This document shows, in pieces, positions 1 to 7,855 of a stretch of DNA of 14,985 nt. The notes under the pieces are model-generated. The model saw only the letters and a program-made list of their open reading frames with translations. It had not been told where the DNA came from and ran no database searches. The stretch spans positions 1 through 14,985 of the forward strand of contig DFSJ01000154.1 of assembly GCA_002378585.1 (NCBI GenBank). Direction: 5' to 3'. The stretch comes from Flavobacteriaceae bacterium UBA3440. Its GTDB lineage: Bacteria; Bacteroidota; Bacteroidia; Flavobacteriales; Flavobacteriaceae. Position 1 is the stretch's first letter. Each line of letters begins with the position of its first letter. Both the position numbers and the translations under genes were made by a program.

Positions 1-1
1 G

Positions 2-316
2 CGGATCGATCAAATCACCAAGCCATTTTGGCTGATCAATACAGGTCGTGGAAAAACAATGGATACCCACGCCGTTTTAGAGGCACTTGACCGAGGCCAG
101 ATCCTGGGCGCAGCCCTAGATGTTTTGGAGTTTGAACCCAGTAGTTTTGAGGGTTTATTTCAGGGCCCAAATCCGCACCCGACCCTAGTACGCTTGGTCC
201 ATCACCCCAAGGTACTGCTCTCTCCACATGTGGGCGGTTGGAGTGCTGAAAGCCATGTCAAACTCGCACAAACCATCGTTGACAAAGTAGCCGCTTGGGA
301 AAAAATTACCTACTGA
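2..316 (+). CDS. D-2-hydroxyacid dehydrogenase, C-terminal part (5' end outside window)
   Basis: The frame is open from the left edge and ends at TGA 314-316, giving 104 residues of an NAD-dependent D-isomer-specific 2-hydroxyacid dehydrogenase. Three family signatures are visible in order: LINTGRG, which carries the active-site Arg; GAALDVLEFEP, the end of the NAD-binding fold with the active-site Glu before Pro; and SPHVGGWSAES, with the active-site His. In the family these residues bind and reduce or oxidise a 2-keto or 2-hydroxy acid using NAD(H) in the cytoplasm. The C-terminus follows the His motif by about 30 residues and has no ACT domain, so this is not a long allosteric SerA. Substrate cannot be decided; a 3-phosphoglycerate or glyoxylate/hydroxypyruvate role is possible. 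It converges on the next gene with one base between the stop codons and no terminator hairpin. Confidence 0.9.
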   Translation, partial: RIDQITKPFWLINTGRGKTMDTHAVLEALDRGQILGAALDVLEFEPSSFEGLFQGPNPHPTLVRLVHHPKVLLSPHVGGWSAESHVKLAQTIVDKVAAWEKITY

Positions 317-317
317 T

Positions 318-2108
318 TTATTGGGTGTTGCCCCGCTCTATTTCTTTTTGAAACTCCTCCATCACGGGACGCACGGTTTCTTCAGGTATTTCTGAAATTT
401 TGATGTACATCAAACCGTCAATGGCATTGTTAAACAACGGATCCACATTAAATGCCACTACTTTGGCGTTTTGCTTGATGTATTTTTTAATCAAGACAGG
501 AAGCCTTAAACTTCCTGGCTCCACTTCCTCAATCAATCGATCAAATTTATTGAGATCGGCTTGCGTTTCATCAAAAACAAACTCTTTATCCGCATCCTTG
601 AGCTTGACCTTAAACTCCTTTTTAGGGTGGATGTATTGGGCGATGTACGGATCCCAATAGTGAGATTTCATAAACTCAATCATCAATGATTTAGAGAAAT
701 TGGAAAACTGATTGCTGATACTGACGCCGCCCATCAAAAAGTCGTGATCGGGATAGCGAAGCGTGGTGTGTATGATCCCTTTCCACAAAAGAAAAAGCGG
801 CATCGGTTTTTGCTGATACTCCGAGACAATATAGGCCCTGCCCATCTCAATAGTGCGCTGCATCATCGGGTAAAGCTCTGGCTCCATGCGGAACAGATCT
901 TGAACGTAGAACCCCTCAATACCCTTGGCTGAAAAAATCTCTTGACCAAAACCCATGCGGTAGGCGCCTACGATACATGCCCCTTCATGGTCCCACAAAA
1001 ATAGATGATGGTAATAGGTGTCGTAGGTGTCCAGATCGATCGATTTGTTGGTCCCCTCTCCAATGGCTCTAAAAGTCAGTTCACGCTGACGACCAATTTC
1101 CTGTAACAGTCCCGGAATCTGAGGTGCTTGGGCCAGGAAGACCTCGTAATTCTTGCTTTTTAAAAGGGATTTGCCCAGCTGCTGGAGGACAGCTATTTCA
1201 CGGGCCAATAACTCAGGATCTTGAGCCCCCACAATTTTTTTGGGTATTTTGGGCAATTGGATCGTGCTGGGTAACGTCAGGCGCCTGCGCTCGTATACCT
1301 TGGAAAGCATTTCGGTTTTAAGCCGCAACAGCGCTCCGTACTCTTCTATGGTCAATTCTTCTTCTTGTTGGGAGACAGAAATAGGTTTTCCTATGCGTAT
1401 GGATATTTTTCGAAAACGCTGTGTAAACATCTCTGACACCAAAGCAGCGGTGCGAAATGCAGGACCCAAACGAGCAATTCTGTAAAAGAACGTGCTGTTT
1501 TTGGCATGAAAATAGACCGGGACGACAGGGACTCCGGCTTTTCTGATCAACTTTAATGCGGGAATATGCCAGGGTTGGTCTATCGATTTATTTCCCGCTC
1601 TTGTGGTGGCTACTTCGCCGGCAGGAAAAATACCCAAGACCCCTCCTTCTGCTAGATGGGCCAGTGCTTGTTTGAAACCCTGTAAACTGCTTGACGCCTC
1701 TTTGTGGTCCTCAAATGGATTAACCGGAAAAATATACGGGGCCAATGGGGTGATTCTAGACAACAAAAAATTGGCCATTACTTTAAAATCTGGCCGTTGA
1801 CTGCCCACCAACAACAAAAGTAAAATCCCGTCAATCCCACCCAGGGGGTGATTGGACACCACGACAAAGGGACCTGTTTTGGGAAAACGTTTTAGCTCCT
1901 GTTCAGGCCACCGCACGTCTATTTCGAAGTAATCCATGACCGCCTGCATAAATGCAGGACCGTCTAAATGTTTGTGGGCGTCATAAAAGCGATTTAGCGC
2001 CGATATTCTGGTGATTTTTATCAACACCCATCCAGCCAATTCCCCCAGCAAACCCCAACGGGAAAGTCCACTGGCTTGCGCCATTTCTTTTGCACTGACC
2101 AAACTCAT
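318..2108 (-). CDS. olsF: OlsF-like bifunctional acyltransferase (PlsC-type domain plus GNAT/hemolysin-type domain)
   Basis: This is a 596-residue fusion of two acyltransferase domains. Residues about 75-250 form a lysophospholipid acyltransferase (PlsC/OlsA-like) domain with SNHPLGGIDG at 85-94 and the FPAGE block at 161-165, which corresponds to the FPEG motif. Residues about 310-480 resemble the OlsB/GlsB N-acyltransferase family, often called hemolysin or Acetyltransf_5. It contains GAYRMG (381-386) and a long helical tail. OlsF enzymes with this arrangement are known from Serratia and Flavobacterium. They N-acylate an amino acid such as ornithine with a 3-hydroxy fatty acid and then O-acylate the product, making phosphorus-free aminolipids at the inner membrane. 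The amino acid used here (ornithine or glycine) is not deducible. The acyltransferase motif has five residues between His and Asp instead of the usual four. It lies 49 bases after lysC, with a possible promoter of its own. Confidence 0.82.
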   Translation of the reverse strand: MSLVSAKEMAQASGLSRWGLLGELAGWVLIKITRISALNRFYDAHKHLDGPAFMQAVMDYFEIDVRWPEQELKRFPKTGPFVVVSNHPLGGIDGILLLLLVGSQRPDFKVMANFLLSRITPLAPYIFPVNPFEDHKEASSSLQGFKQALAHLAEGGVLGIFPAGEVATTRAGNKSIDQPWHIPALKLIRKAGVPVVPVYFHAKNSTFFYRIARLGPAFRTAALVSEMFTQRFRKISIRIGKPISVSQQEEELTIEEYGALLRLKTEMLSKVYERRRLTLPSTIQLPKIPKKIVGAQDPELLAREIAVLQQLGKSLLKSKNYEVFLAQAPQIPGLLQEIGRQRELTFRAIGEGTNKSIDLDTYDTYYHHLFLWDHEGACIVGAYRMGFGQEIFSAKGIEGFYVQDLFRMEPELYPMMQRTIEMGRAYIVSEYQQKPMPLFLLWKGIIHTTLRYPDHDFLMGGVSISNQFSNFSKSLMIEFMKSHYWDPYIAQYIHPKKEFKVKLKDADKEFVFDETQADLNKFDRLIEEVEPGSLRLPVLIKKYIKQNAKVVAFNVDPLFNNAIDGLMYIKISEIPEETVRPVMEEFQKEIERGNTQ

Positions 2109-2128
2109 GAGTCTTGAAATTTAAAACT

Positions 2129-2136
2129 CAAAGATA
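2129..2136 (-). promoter_or_regulatory. Possible -7 element for the olsF-like gene
   Basis: On the minus strand this reads TATCTTTG, an exact match to the Bacteroidota -7 consensus TAnnTTTG. It lies about 20 bases before the ATG at 2108, in the 49-base gap after lysC. I see no good TTG at the expected 17-23 base spacing upstream, so it may be weak or fortuitous. Read-through from lysC is the alternative. Confidence 0.4.
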
Positions 2137-2157
2137 CAAAACGAAAGGGGACCAGTG

Positions 2158-3408
2158 TTAAGCTACCACTAACTGTACGGTCTCTTTACCTCGCTGCTCT
2201 AAAAGAATCTCTTTATCTTTTTGTAGTGCCAAAATTGAGGGCTCATCAAAATGACGCACCGTATATAAGGATACATCAAATACGGCAGTCACCTTATATT
2301 TTTGCTCCAGTACTTCCAACAATTCGTCTAAACGCTTAAACCGGTTGTCTACGCATACCGAGAAACTGATGGCTGAGTTTTGAATCAGTTCCACTTTGAT
2401 GTTGTATTGGTGAAAAAGCCTGAAGAGTTCACTCATGGAGTTCTCTACAATAAAGGAGAAATCTCGGGAAAAGAGTTTTAGGAGTACTTGTTCTTTCTTG
2501 ACAATGAAGCAAGGCACCATAGGCGTAATGCCCTCCCCTTCGGAAACTGTGGTGCCTGGCGCATGCGGGTCAACAAATGACTTAACGTGCAAGGGGATCA
2601 ACTTTCCTTGAAGTGGTTGAAGTGTTTTTGGGTGAATAACTGATGCGCCGTAAAAGGCAAGCTCAATAGCTTCTCTGTAGGAAATATGGTGCAAAAGTTC
2701 AGCGTTTTCAAAATATCTGGGATCTGCATTGAGTACGCCGGGTACGTCTTTCCAAATGGTCACTGACTCAGCGTCCATACAATAGGCCAATATAGCCGCC
2801 GTATAATCTGAGCCTTCCCGACCTAAAGTGGTGGTAAAGTGATTTTCATCCGACCCTAAAAATCCCTGGGTGATGTAAAAAGGACCCTTGGTGAGTTTGG
2901 CGCTTACTGCTGAGGCGGTTTGCTCCCAATCGACTTGAGCGTCTCGGTAGTGGTTGTCGGTCTTGATCAATCCACGCACATCAATCCATTGATTGGCCAA
3001 CCCTTGGGTGATCAGATATTCGCTGAGGATCGTCGACGAAAGCAATTCCCCATAACCGACGATCTGGTCGTACACAAAATTGTATTTGGGAGACTTGTTG
3101 CGTTTAAAGAAATCTTCGATTTCTAAAAATAGTAGCGCCACCTTATGATAAACCGGATGTTGGGCATCGGGGAACAATTCAATAACCACGTCCATATGGT
3201 AGCGGCGAATCCCCTCAAGTGATCCCGTAATGCCATACGGATGGGCCATGTAGATCCCCACCAATTCTTCCATAGCATTGGTGGTCTTGCCCATAGCAGA
3301 CACAACCACCAGGGTCTGGTCATGACCCATTTCTCTCAATACATGTGCGACATTGCGCACACCAGCAGCATCTTTTACCGATGCTCCTCCGAATTTAAAT
3401 ACCCTCAT
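2158..3408 (-). CDS. lysC: Aspartate kinase (monofunctional, with C-terminal ACT region)
   Basis: This 416-residue protein should phosphorylate L-aspartate to 4-aspartyl phosphate, the first step towards lysine, threonine, methionine and diaminopimelate. The N-terminal kinase domain (about 1-290) shows KFGGASV at 5-11, VVVSAMGK at 34-41, GREGSDYTA at 196-204 (usually GRGGSDYTA), WKDVPGV at 219-225, and SVIHPKTL at 256-263. Residues about 305-390 form the ACT region, where end products usually inhibit the enzyme. There is no homoserine dehydrogenase domain, so it is not a ThrA-type fusion. Its ATG overlaps the stop of the upstream GNAT gene in an ATGA, which suggests translational coupling and a shared promoter at 3906-3935. 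Confidence 0.93.
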   Translation of the reverse strand: MRVFKFGGASVKDAAGVRNVAHVLREMGHDQTLVVVSAMGKTTNAMEELVGIYMAHPYGITGSLEGIRRYHMDVVIELFPDAQHPVYHKVALLFLEIEDFFKRNKSPKYNFVYDQIVGYGELLSSTILSEYLITQGLANQWIDVRGLIKTDNHYRDAQVDWEQTASAVSAKLTKGPFYITQGFLGSDENHFTTTLGREGSDYTAAILAYCMDAESVTIWKDVPGVLNADPRYFENAELLHHISYREAIELAFYGASVIHPKTLQPLQGKLIPLHVKSFVDPHAPGTTVSEGEGITPMVPCFIVKKEQVLLKLFSRDFSFIVENSMSELFRLFHQYNIKVELIQNSAISFSVCVDNRFKRLDELLEVLEQKYKVTAVFDVSLYTVRHFDEPSILALQKDKEILLEQRGKETVQLVVA

Positions 3409-3887
3409 GATTGATGTGGAAAAAAGTGAATGCCTTCTGAGCTGAGCTGAACCACATGCCAGTCTCTAAGCACTTTGGCTCCTTTTGATTCATAAAAATC
3501 GATGGCCGATTGGTTCCAGCTGAGCACTTCCCACGAAATACGGGCTACACCTTGTTGTGCCCCGTACCTTACCACAGCACTCAACAAAGCACTCCCCAAT
3601 CCCAAGCCGCGTTTTGATTCCTTAACAATTAAATCCTCAAGATGTAGGGATTTACCTTTCCAGGTTGAATATCGGGGATACACCAAAGCCATACCCGCTA
3701 TACCATCATCTGTCTCTGCGACAAAACAGTGAAACCTTGGGGCCTCGGAGCCAAAACCATCTTCGATCAGTTGGTCAAGGGTCAAGGTGACTGCATCTGG
3801 TTCACGCTCAAAAACAGCCAACTCCACAATCAGCGCATGTACCGCAGGCATGTCTTGAGCAACGGCAGGTCGAATAGAATAAGACAT
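3405..3887 (-). CDS. GNAT family N-acetyltransferase, SSAT/diamine-thialysine acetyltransferase type
   Basis: The 160-residue product is a single GNAT domain that should transfer acetyl from acetyl-CoA to an amine. Motif A is clear: LHLEDLIV at 81-88, then R93-x-x-G96-x-G98 for pyrophosphate binding. The C-terminal block W124-NQSAIDFYESKGA carries the Tyr usually placed as general acid. The LED and WN..AIDFY patterns resemble spermidine/spermine and thialysine acetyltransferases, but the substrate is unproven. I take the ATG at 3887 as start. The open frame extends to a TTG at 3908, but that TTG lies inside the promoter's -7 box, and the leader from the promoter to ATG 3887 is about a dozen bases. 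The gene is first in an operon with lysC, joined by a 4-base ATGA overlap. Confidence 0.88.
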   Translation of the reverse strand: MSYSIRPAVAQDMPAVHALIVELAVFEREPDAVTLTLDQLIEDGFGSEAPRFHCFVAETDDGIAGMALVYPRYSTWKGKSLHLEDLIVKESKRGLGLGSALLSAVVRYGAQQGVARISWEVLSWNQSAIDFYESKGAKVLRDWHVVQLSSEGIHFFPHQS

Positions 3888-3905
3888 ATTGTTATAAATA
3901 AAACA

Positions 3906-3935
3906 CAAAGTTAAATATTTTTATTTGGTCACAAA
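3906..3935 (-). promoter_or_regulatory. Bacteroidota-type promoter for the GNAT-lysC operon
   Basis: On the minus strand TTTG (3932-3935) is followed after 18 bases by TAACTTTG (3906-3913), a full match to TTTG-N17-23-TAnnTTTG of the primary Bacteroidota sigma factor. Transcription should begin near 3898-3901, leaving a very short leader before the ATG at 3887. The -33 TTTG is the last part of the T-run of the terminator just upstream. Confidence 0.72.
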
Positions 3936-3962
3936 AAAAACTCCGCTTCAATGGCGGAGTTT
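3933..3962 (-). terminator. Intrinsic terminator of the TerB-like gene
   Basis: On the minus strand a nine-base-pair stem (3938-3946 with 3954-3962, core ACTCCGC/GCGGAGT) encloses a 7-base loop and is followed directly by a run of eight T. It lies 24 bases after the stop of the TerB-like gene, a normal distance. The T-run leads straight into the -33 element of the next promoter. Confidence 0.85.
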
Positions 3963-3985
3963 CACAATTTCAATCACGAGCGTCA

Positions 3986-4405
3986 TTATTGCAACACTTG
4001 CTTGAAGTCTGAAAAGGAAATTTGACCGTTAAACAAACTACACCAGTGGTTTAACTGTTGCTCTATGCCTTGTGTCGGGAATCCTAGTGCAATGGCGTAT
4101 CGTTGTAGCAGTCTGCGCTCCGCATCGTCCATTCTTCCATCGATATGACCCATTCTGAGCAAGGCGTACATGCGCTCTAAACGTTCCTCGGCGTCAATTA
4201 CTGGAGTGACCACTGCTGACCCAGCACGCTCTCGTAACCGCAGTTGTTCCTCTTGGTTCCATCCCATACGCTGAGCAATTCGGTTCAATAAGGCTTGTTC
4301 TTGTTCACTGACTTGACCATCTACCTGAGCGATACGCACCAGGGACAAATAAAGGTTTTCATTATTTTCAGATGAAGCAGAAGGATATAATTGTGCAATC
4401 GACAT
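3986..4405 (-). CDS. TerB-like small helical protein (tellurite-resistance TerB / DjlA N-terminal family)
   Basis: The 139-residue protein has two similar helical units: AQVDGQVSEQE with the following helix (26-49) and GHIDGRMDDAE with its helix (86-109). This DG....E pattern, repeated twice about 60 residues apart, is the hallmark of the TerB/DjlA-N fold, in which the acidic residues can bind metal. There is no signal peptide or membrane segment, so the protein is probably cytoplasmic. No TerC, TerD or TerE genes are nearby, so a tellurite-resistance role should not be assumed. Single TerB-like genes are widespread with unknown function. It forms a one-gene transcription unit with its own promoter (4424-4455) and terminator (3933-3962). 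The start ATG at 4405 follows that promoter by about 18 bases. Confidence 0.75.
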   Translation of the reverse strand: MSIAQLYPSASSENNENLYLSLVRIAQVDGQVSEQEQALLNRIAQRMGWNQEEQLRLRERAGSAVVTPVIDAEERLERMYALLRMGHIDGRMDDAERRLLQRYAIALGFPTQGIEQQLNHWCSLFNGQISFSDFKQVLQ

Positions 4406-4423
4406 AAATCATATTTTAAACCA

Positions 4424-4455
4424 CAAAGATAATGCATTGGCTACTTGTCCCCCAA
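4424..4455 (-). promoter_or_regulatory. Promoter of the TerB-like gene
   Basis: On the minus strand TTG (4453-4455) and TATCTTTG (4424-4431) are separated by 21 bases, fitting TTG-N17-23-TAnnTTTG. The -33 element lies beyond the -33 element of the opposing mfd promoter, so the two promoters interlock. Confidence 0.65.
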
Positions 4456-4474
4456 TAGAGATGGACTATCTTTG
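4445..4474 (+). promoter_or_regulatory. Promoter of mfd
   Basis: TTG at 4445-4447 and TATCTTTG at 4467-4474 are separated by 19 bases, matching the Bacteroidota consensus. Transcription would begin near 4481, which rules out translation from the TTG codons at 4445 and 4472 and points to the TTG at 4490. Confidence 0.68.
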
Positions 4475-4489
4475 CGCAAATTTTCATCC

Positions 4490-7400
4490 TTGTCAGAGTT
4501 TTTATTGCGCACATACCTAGAAAATGCCCCCCACCTCATCGAGATGGAGCGGGCACTGGCGCATCCTAATTCGCCAGGTGGATCCATCAAAAAGACCCTT
4601 ACCGGATGGGAAGGTTCTGTGGGCGCTTTAGTCTTGGGTCAGCTGTTTCACAAAAAAAATCGACCTATTTTATGGGTGCTGCGCGATCAAGAGTCTGCGG
4701 CCTATGCCTACAATGATTTACAATTATGTTTAGGCACAGATCAAGTGCTTTACTATCCGGGGAGCTACAGGAAACCTTACCAAATTGAAGATACCGCCAA
4801 TGCCAATGTGCTTCTAAGAACAGAAGTGTTGAAGAAGTTAAAAACGTCCAAAAATCCTATTGTTGTTACCTATACGGCGGCACTATTAGAACAGGTAGTC
4901 GGAGAAAAGTCAATGACTGAACAAACACTAAAGCTGTCAGTTGGAGATAAGGTATCATTGGACTTTATCAATGAAACCCTCTTCGAATACCATTTTCAAC
5001 GGGTGGATTTTGTGGCGGAACCAGGCACATTTTCCGTGCGTGGCGGAATTATCGATGTGTTCTCTTACGCCCACGATGACCCATACCGCATTGAGTTTTT
5101 TGGCGATGAAGTAGAAAGTATTCGGACCTTCGACCTTCAGACCCAATGGTCAAAAGACCAAGTAAACTCCATGGAAATCATGGGAGATATCGACGATAAA
5201 AGTCTGGATATTCCACGTGTTTCCTTTCTACAGCATTGGCCCACACATACCTTGCTGATCACCGAAAATCAAGACCTGATCGCCCGTGATTTATCTGATT
5301 TATACCGACAAGCCGAACAAGTGTACACCAGTCATTTAGGACGTGGGGTAGCCCAACTTCCGCCGCATACCTTGTTGATCAGTGGGGAAGAACTGATCAA
5401 AGAATGGGCCTCCTTGGACCAAATAGATGTGGTGGGGCAAGCCTCGGATAAAGACCCTGATTTTGTGTGGTTCACCAAGCCTCAACCCGCTTTTCACAAG
5501 AAGTTCGATCTATTGGTAGCTGACTTGCACCAAAAGCAAGAAGATGGTCTACACACCGTAATTGCTTGCGCCACAGAACAACAGGCCCATAGGATGCGCG
5601 ATATATGGGCGCAAATCGATCCAGAAGCAACATTTACTGCGGAGGTCATGACCTTGAGTCAAGGATTCATCAGCCCTGAATTAAATTTGGTCCTCTACAC
5701 TGATCACCAAATTTTTGAGCGGTACCATAAATTTAAACTCAAGTCACACAACACCAAAAAGGCCGCTGAGGCGCTTAACGCGCTCAATAAATGGGAAATT
5801 GGTGACTATGTGACCCATATGGACCACGGTATTGGGAAATACGCGGGACTTCAGCGCATTGAAGTTGAGGGGCGCATGCAAGAGGCGATTAAACTAATCT
5901 ATGGAGATCGAGACATTCTTTATGTGTCTATCCACGCATTGCACAAAATATCGAAGTACAATGGCAAGGAAGGCGCTGAGCCCAAACTGTATAAACTGGG
6001 CTCCCCTGCCTGGAAGGCTGTCAAAGAAAAAACGAAGGCCCGAGTCAAAAAAATCGCCTTTGACCTAATTCAAACCTACGCGAAAAGAAAACTCAAAAAA
6101 GGGTTCCAATACGGCCCTGATTCCTACCTGCAATACGAACTTGAAGCCTCTTTTTTATACGAAGACACGCCAGATCAAGGCAAAGCTACCGCTGATGTAA
6201 AACAAGATATGGAAAGCGAACGGCCGATGGATCGACTGATCTGCGGTGATGTGGGTTTTGGAAAAACGGAGGTGGCTATTCGCGCCGCTTTTAAGGCAGC
6301 CGATAACGGAAAGCAAGTAGCCGTATTGGTACCCACGACCATACTAGCCTACCAACACTATAAATCATTCAGCCAACGGATGGCTGATCTGCCCATTGAG
6401 ATTGAATACCTGAATAGGTTTAGAAGCGCCAAAGAGAAAAAGGATATCCTGGAACGACTCGAACGAGGTCAAATCGATGTACTCATAGGAACGCACCTGA
6501 TTGTGGGGCCTCAAATCAAATACAAAGATTTGGGCTTGCTGATCGTCGATGAAGAACAAAAATTTGGTGTATCTGTTAAAGATAAACTGAAGTCATTGAA
6601 GGAGAATATTGACGTGCTCACTCTCACAGCTACGCCAATCCCAAGAACCTTGCAGTTCAGTCTGATGGCTGCTAGAGATCTCTCGGTAATTCAAACTCCC
6701 CCACCCAATCGGTACCCCATTGAAAGCGAGTTAATTCGCTTCGATGAAGGAAAAATACGCGATGCTGTCGCTTATGAAATCAGTCGTGGCGGACAAGTGT
6801 TTTTTATCCACAACCGCATAGAAAACATCAAAGAGGTAGCGGGAATGATACAGCGATTGGTGCCTGACGCGCGCATCACCATCGCTCATGGTCAAATGGA
6901 AGGACACCAGCTGGAAGAACAAATGATCGCTTTTATGCAAGGCGACTACGATGTGCTGGTTTCTACCTCAATCATCGAAAGTGGTTTAGATGTGTCCAAC
7001 GCCAATACGATGCTGATCAATAACGCACAGAATTTTGGTCTGAGTGATTTACATCAAATGAGGGGTCGTGTGGGCAGAAGCAACAAGAAAGCCTTCTGTT
7101 ATTTCATCACCCCACCCGAAATAGCCATGACTGAAGTTGCGCGCAAAAGACTAGAAGCCTTAACTCAATTCACTGCATTGGGCAGTGGTTTTCACATAGC
7201 GATGAAAGACCTTGAAATCAGGGGTGCAGGGGATTTATTAGGGGGAGAACAAAGCGGTTTTATCAATGATATCGGTTTTGATACCTATCAAAAAATCATG
7301 CAAGAAGCGATTGAGGAACTCAAGGAAAATAGCTTTGCTGAACTGTTTAAAGACGAGCCAAAAACCAAGAAAAATTGGGGTATCAGTGAAATACAAATAG

Positions 7401-7855
7401 ATTCTGACCTCGAATTGCGCTTTACCGAAGACTACATCAACAGCACCACTGAACGCCTGGCTATGTATGCTGAGTTGGCTGCTATTGAAAATTTGGCCGA
7501 CCTGAACACATTTGAAAATCAATTAATTGATCGTTTTGGAGCGATGCCCGGGGTGGCCAAATCCTTGCTGCAATCAGTCGCATTAAAAATCCGGGTGATG
7601 CCTCTAGGAATTGAAAAAATAGTATTGAAGCAAGGTAAAATGTGGTGTTATTTTGTAGGTGATCCACAATCTCCTTTTTATCAATCAGATCAATTCCACA
7701 GTTTATTAAACTTGGTGGCCGCTAGACCTGGGCTTTGTCTATTTAAAGAAAAAGACACCAGAAATGGCAAGCGTTTAATGATCATCTTTGATTCGATCAA
7801 GAGTGCAGCCAAAGCTTACCAGGCCATCGATCAACTTTTAGCTACAGCTCCTTAA
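4490..7855 (+). CDS. mfd: Transcription-repair coupling factor (Mfd)
   Basis: About 1121 residues from the preferred start, close to the usual 1110-1150. Mfd binds stalled RNA polymerase, removes it with an ATP-driven DNA translocase, and recruits UvrA for excision repair. Domains in order (numbering from 4490): a UvrB-like region in the first third, the RNA-polymerase-interaction (CarD-like) domain at about 438-495 beginning GDYVTHMDHGIGKY, Walker A GDVGFGKT at 586-593, the DEEQ box at 687-690, motif VI MRGRVGRS near 857, the TRG block LEIRGAGDLLGG near 907-918, and the C-terminal regulatory domain. The frame is open to 4445, but the promoter lies in that extension. The TTG at 4490 gives the natural N-terminus MSEFLLRTYLE; the first ATG (4544) is a less likely start. 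The stop overlaps the convergent ACT-domain gene by 14 bases. Confidence 0.95.
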   Translation: MSEFLLRTYLENAPHLIEMERALAHPNSPGGSIKKTLTGWEGSVGALVLGQLFHKKNRPILWVLRDQESAAYAYNDLQLCLGTDQVLYYPGSYRKPYQIEDTANANVLLRTEVLKKLKTSKNPIVVTYTAALLEQVVGEKSMTEQTLKLSVGDKVSLDFINETLFEYHFQRVDFVAEPGTFSVRGGIIDVFSYAHDDPYRIEFFGDEVESIRTFDLQTQWSKDQVNSMEIMGDIDDKSLDIPRVSFLQHWPTHTLLITENQDLIARDLSDLYRQAEQVYTSHLGRGVAQLPPHTLLISGEELIKEWASLDQIDVVGQASDKDPDFVWFTKPQPAFHKKFDLLVADLHQKQEDGLHTVIACATEQQAHRMRDIWAQIDPEATFTAEVMTLSQGFISPELNLVLYTDHQIFERYHKFKLKSHNTKKAAEALNALNKWEIGDYVTHMDHGIGKYAGLQRIEVEGRMQEAIKLIYGDRDILYVSIHALHKISKYNGKEGAEPKLYKLGSPAWKAVKEKTKARVKKIAFDLIQTYAKRKLKKGFQYGPDSYLQYELEASFLYEDTPDQGKATADVKQDMESERPMDRLICGDVGFGKTEVAIRAAFKAADNGKQVAVLVPTTILAYQHYKSFSQRMADLPIEIEYLNRFRSAKEKKDILERLERGQIDVLIGTHLIVGPQIKYKDLGLLIVDEEQKFGVSVKDKLKSLKENIDVLTLTATPIPRTLQFSLMAARDLSVIQTPPPNRYPIESELIRFDEGKIRDAVAYEISRGGQVFFIHNRIENIKEVAGMIQRLVPDARITIAHGQMEGHQLEEQMIAFMQGDYDVLVSTSIIESGLDVSNANTMLINNAQNFGLSDLHQMRGRVGRSNKKAFCYFITPPEIAMTEVARKRLEALTQFTALGSGFHIAMKDLEIRGAGDLLGGEQSGFINDIGFDTYQKIMQEAIEELKENSFAELFKDEPKTKKNWGISEIQIDSDLELRFTEDYINSTTERLAMYAELAAIENLADLNTFENQLIDRFGAMPGVAKSLLQSVALKIRVMPLGIEKIVLKQGKMWCYFVGDPQSPFYQSDQFHSLLNLVAARPGLCLFKEKDTRNGKRLMIIFDSIKSAAKAYQAIDQLLATAP

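Noticed and set aside
3888-3908. TTG start for the GNAT gene at 3908
   Set aside because: The codon is part of the -7 promoter box; ATG 3887 starts the domain at the usual place.
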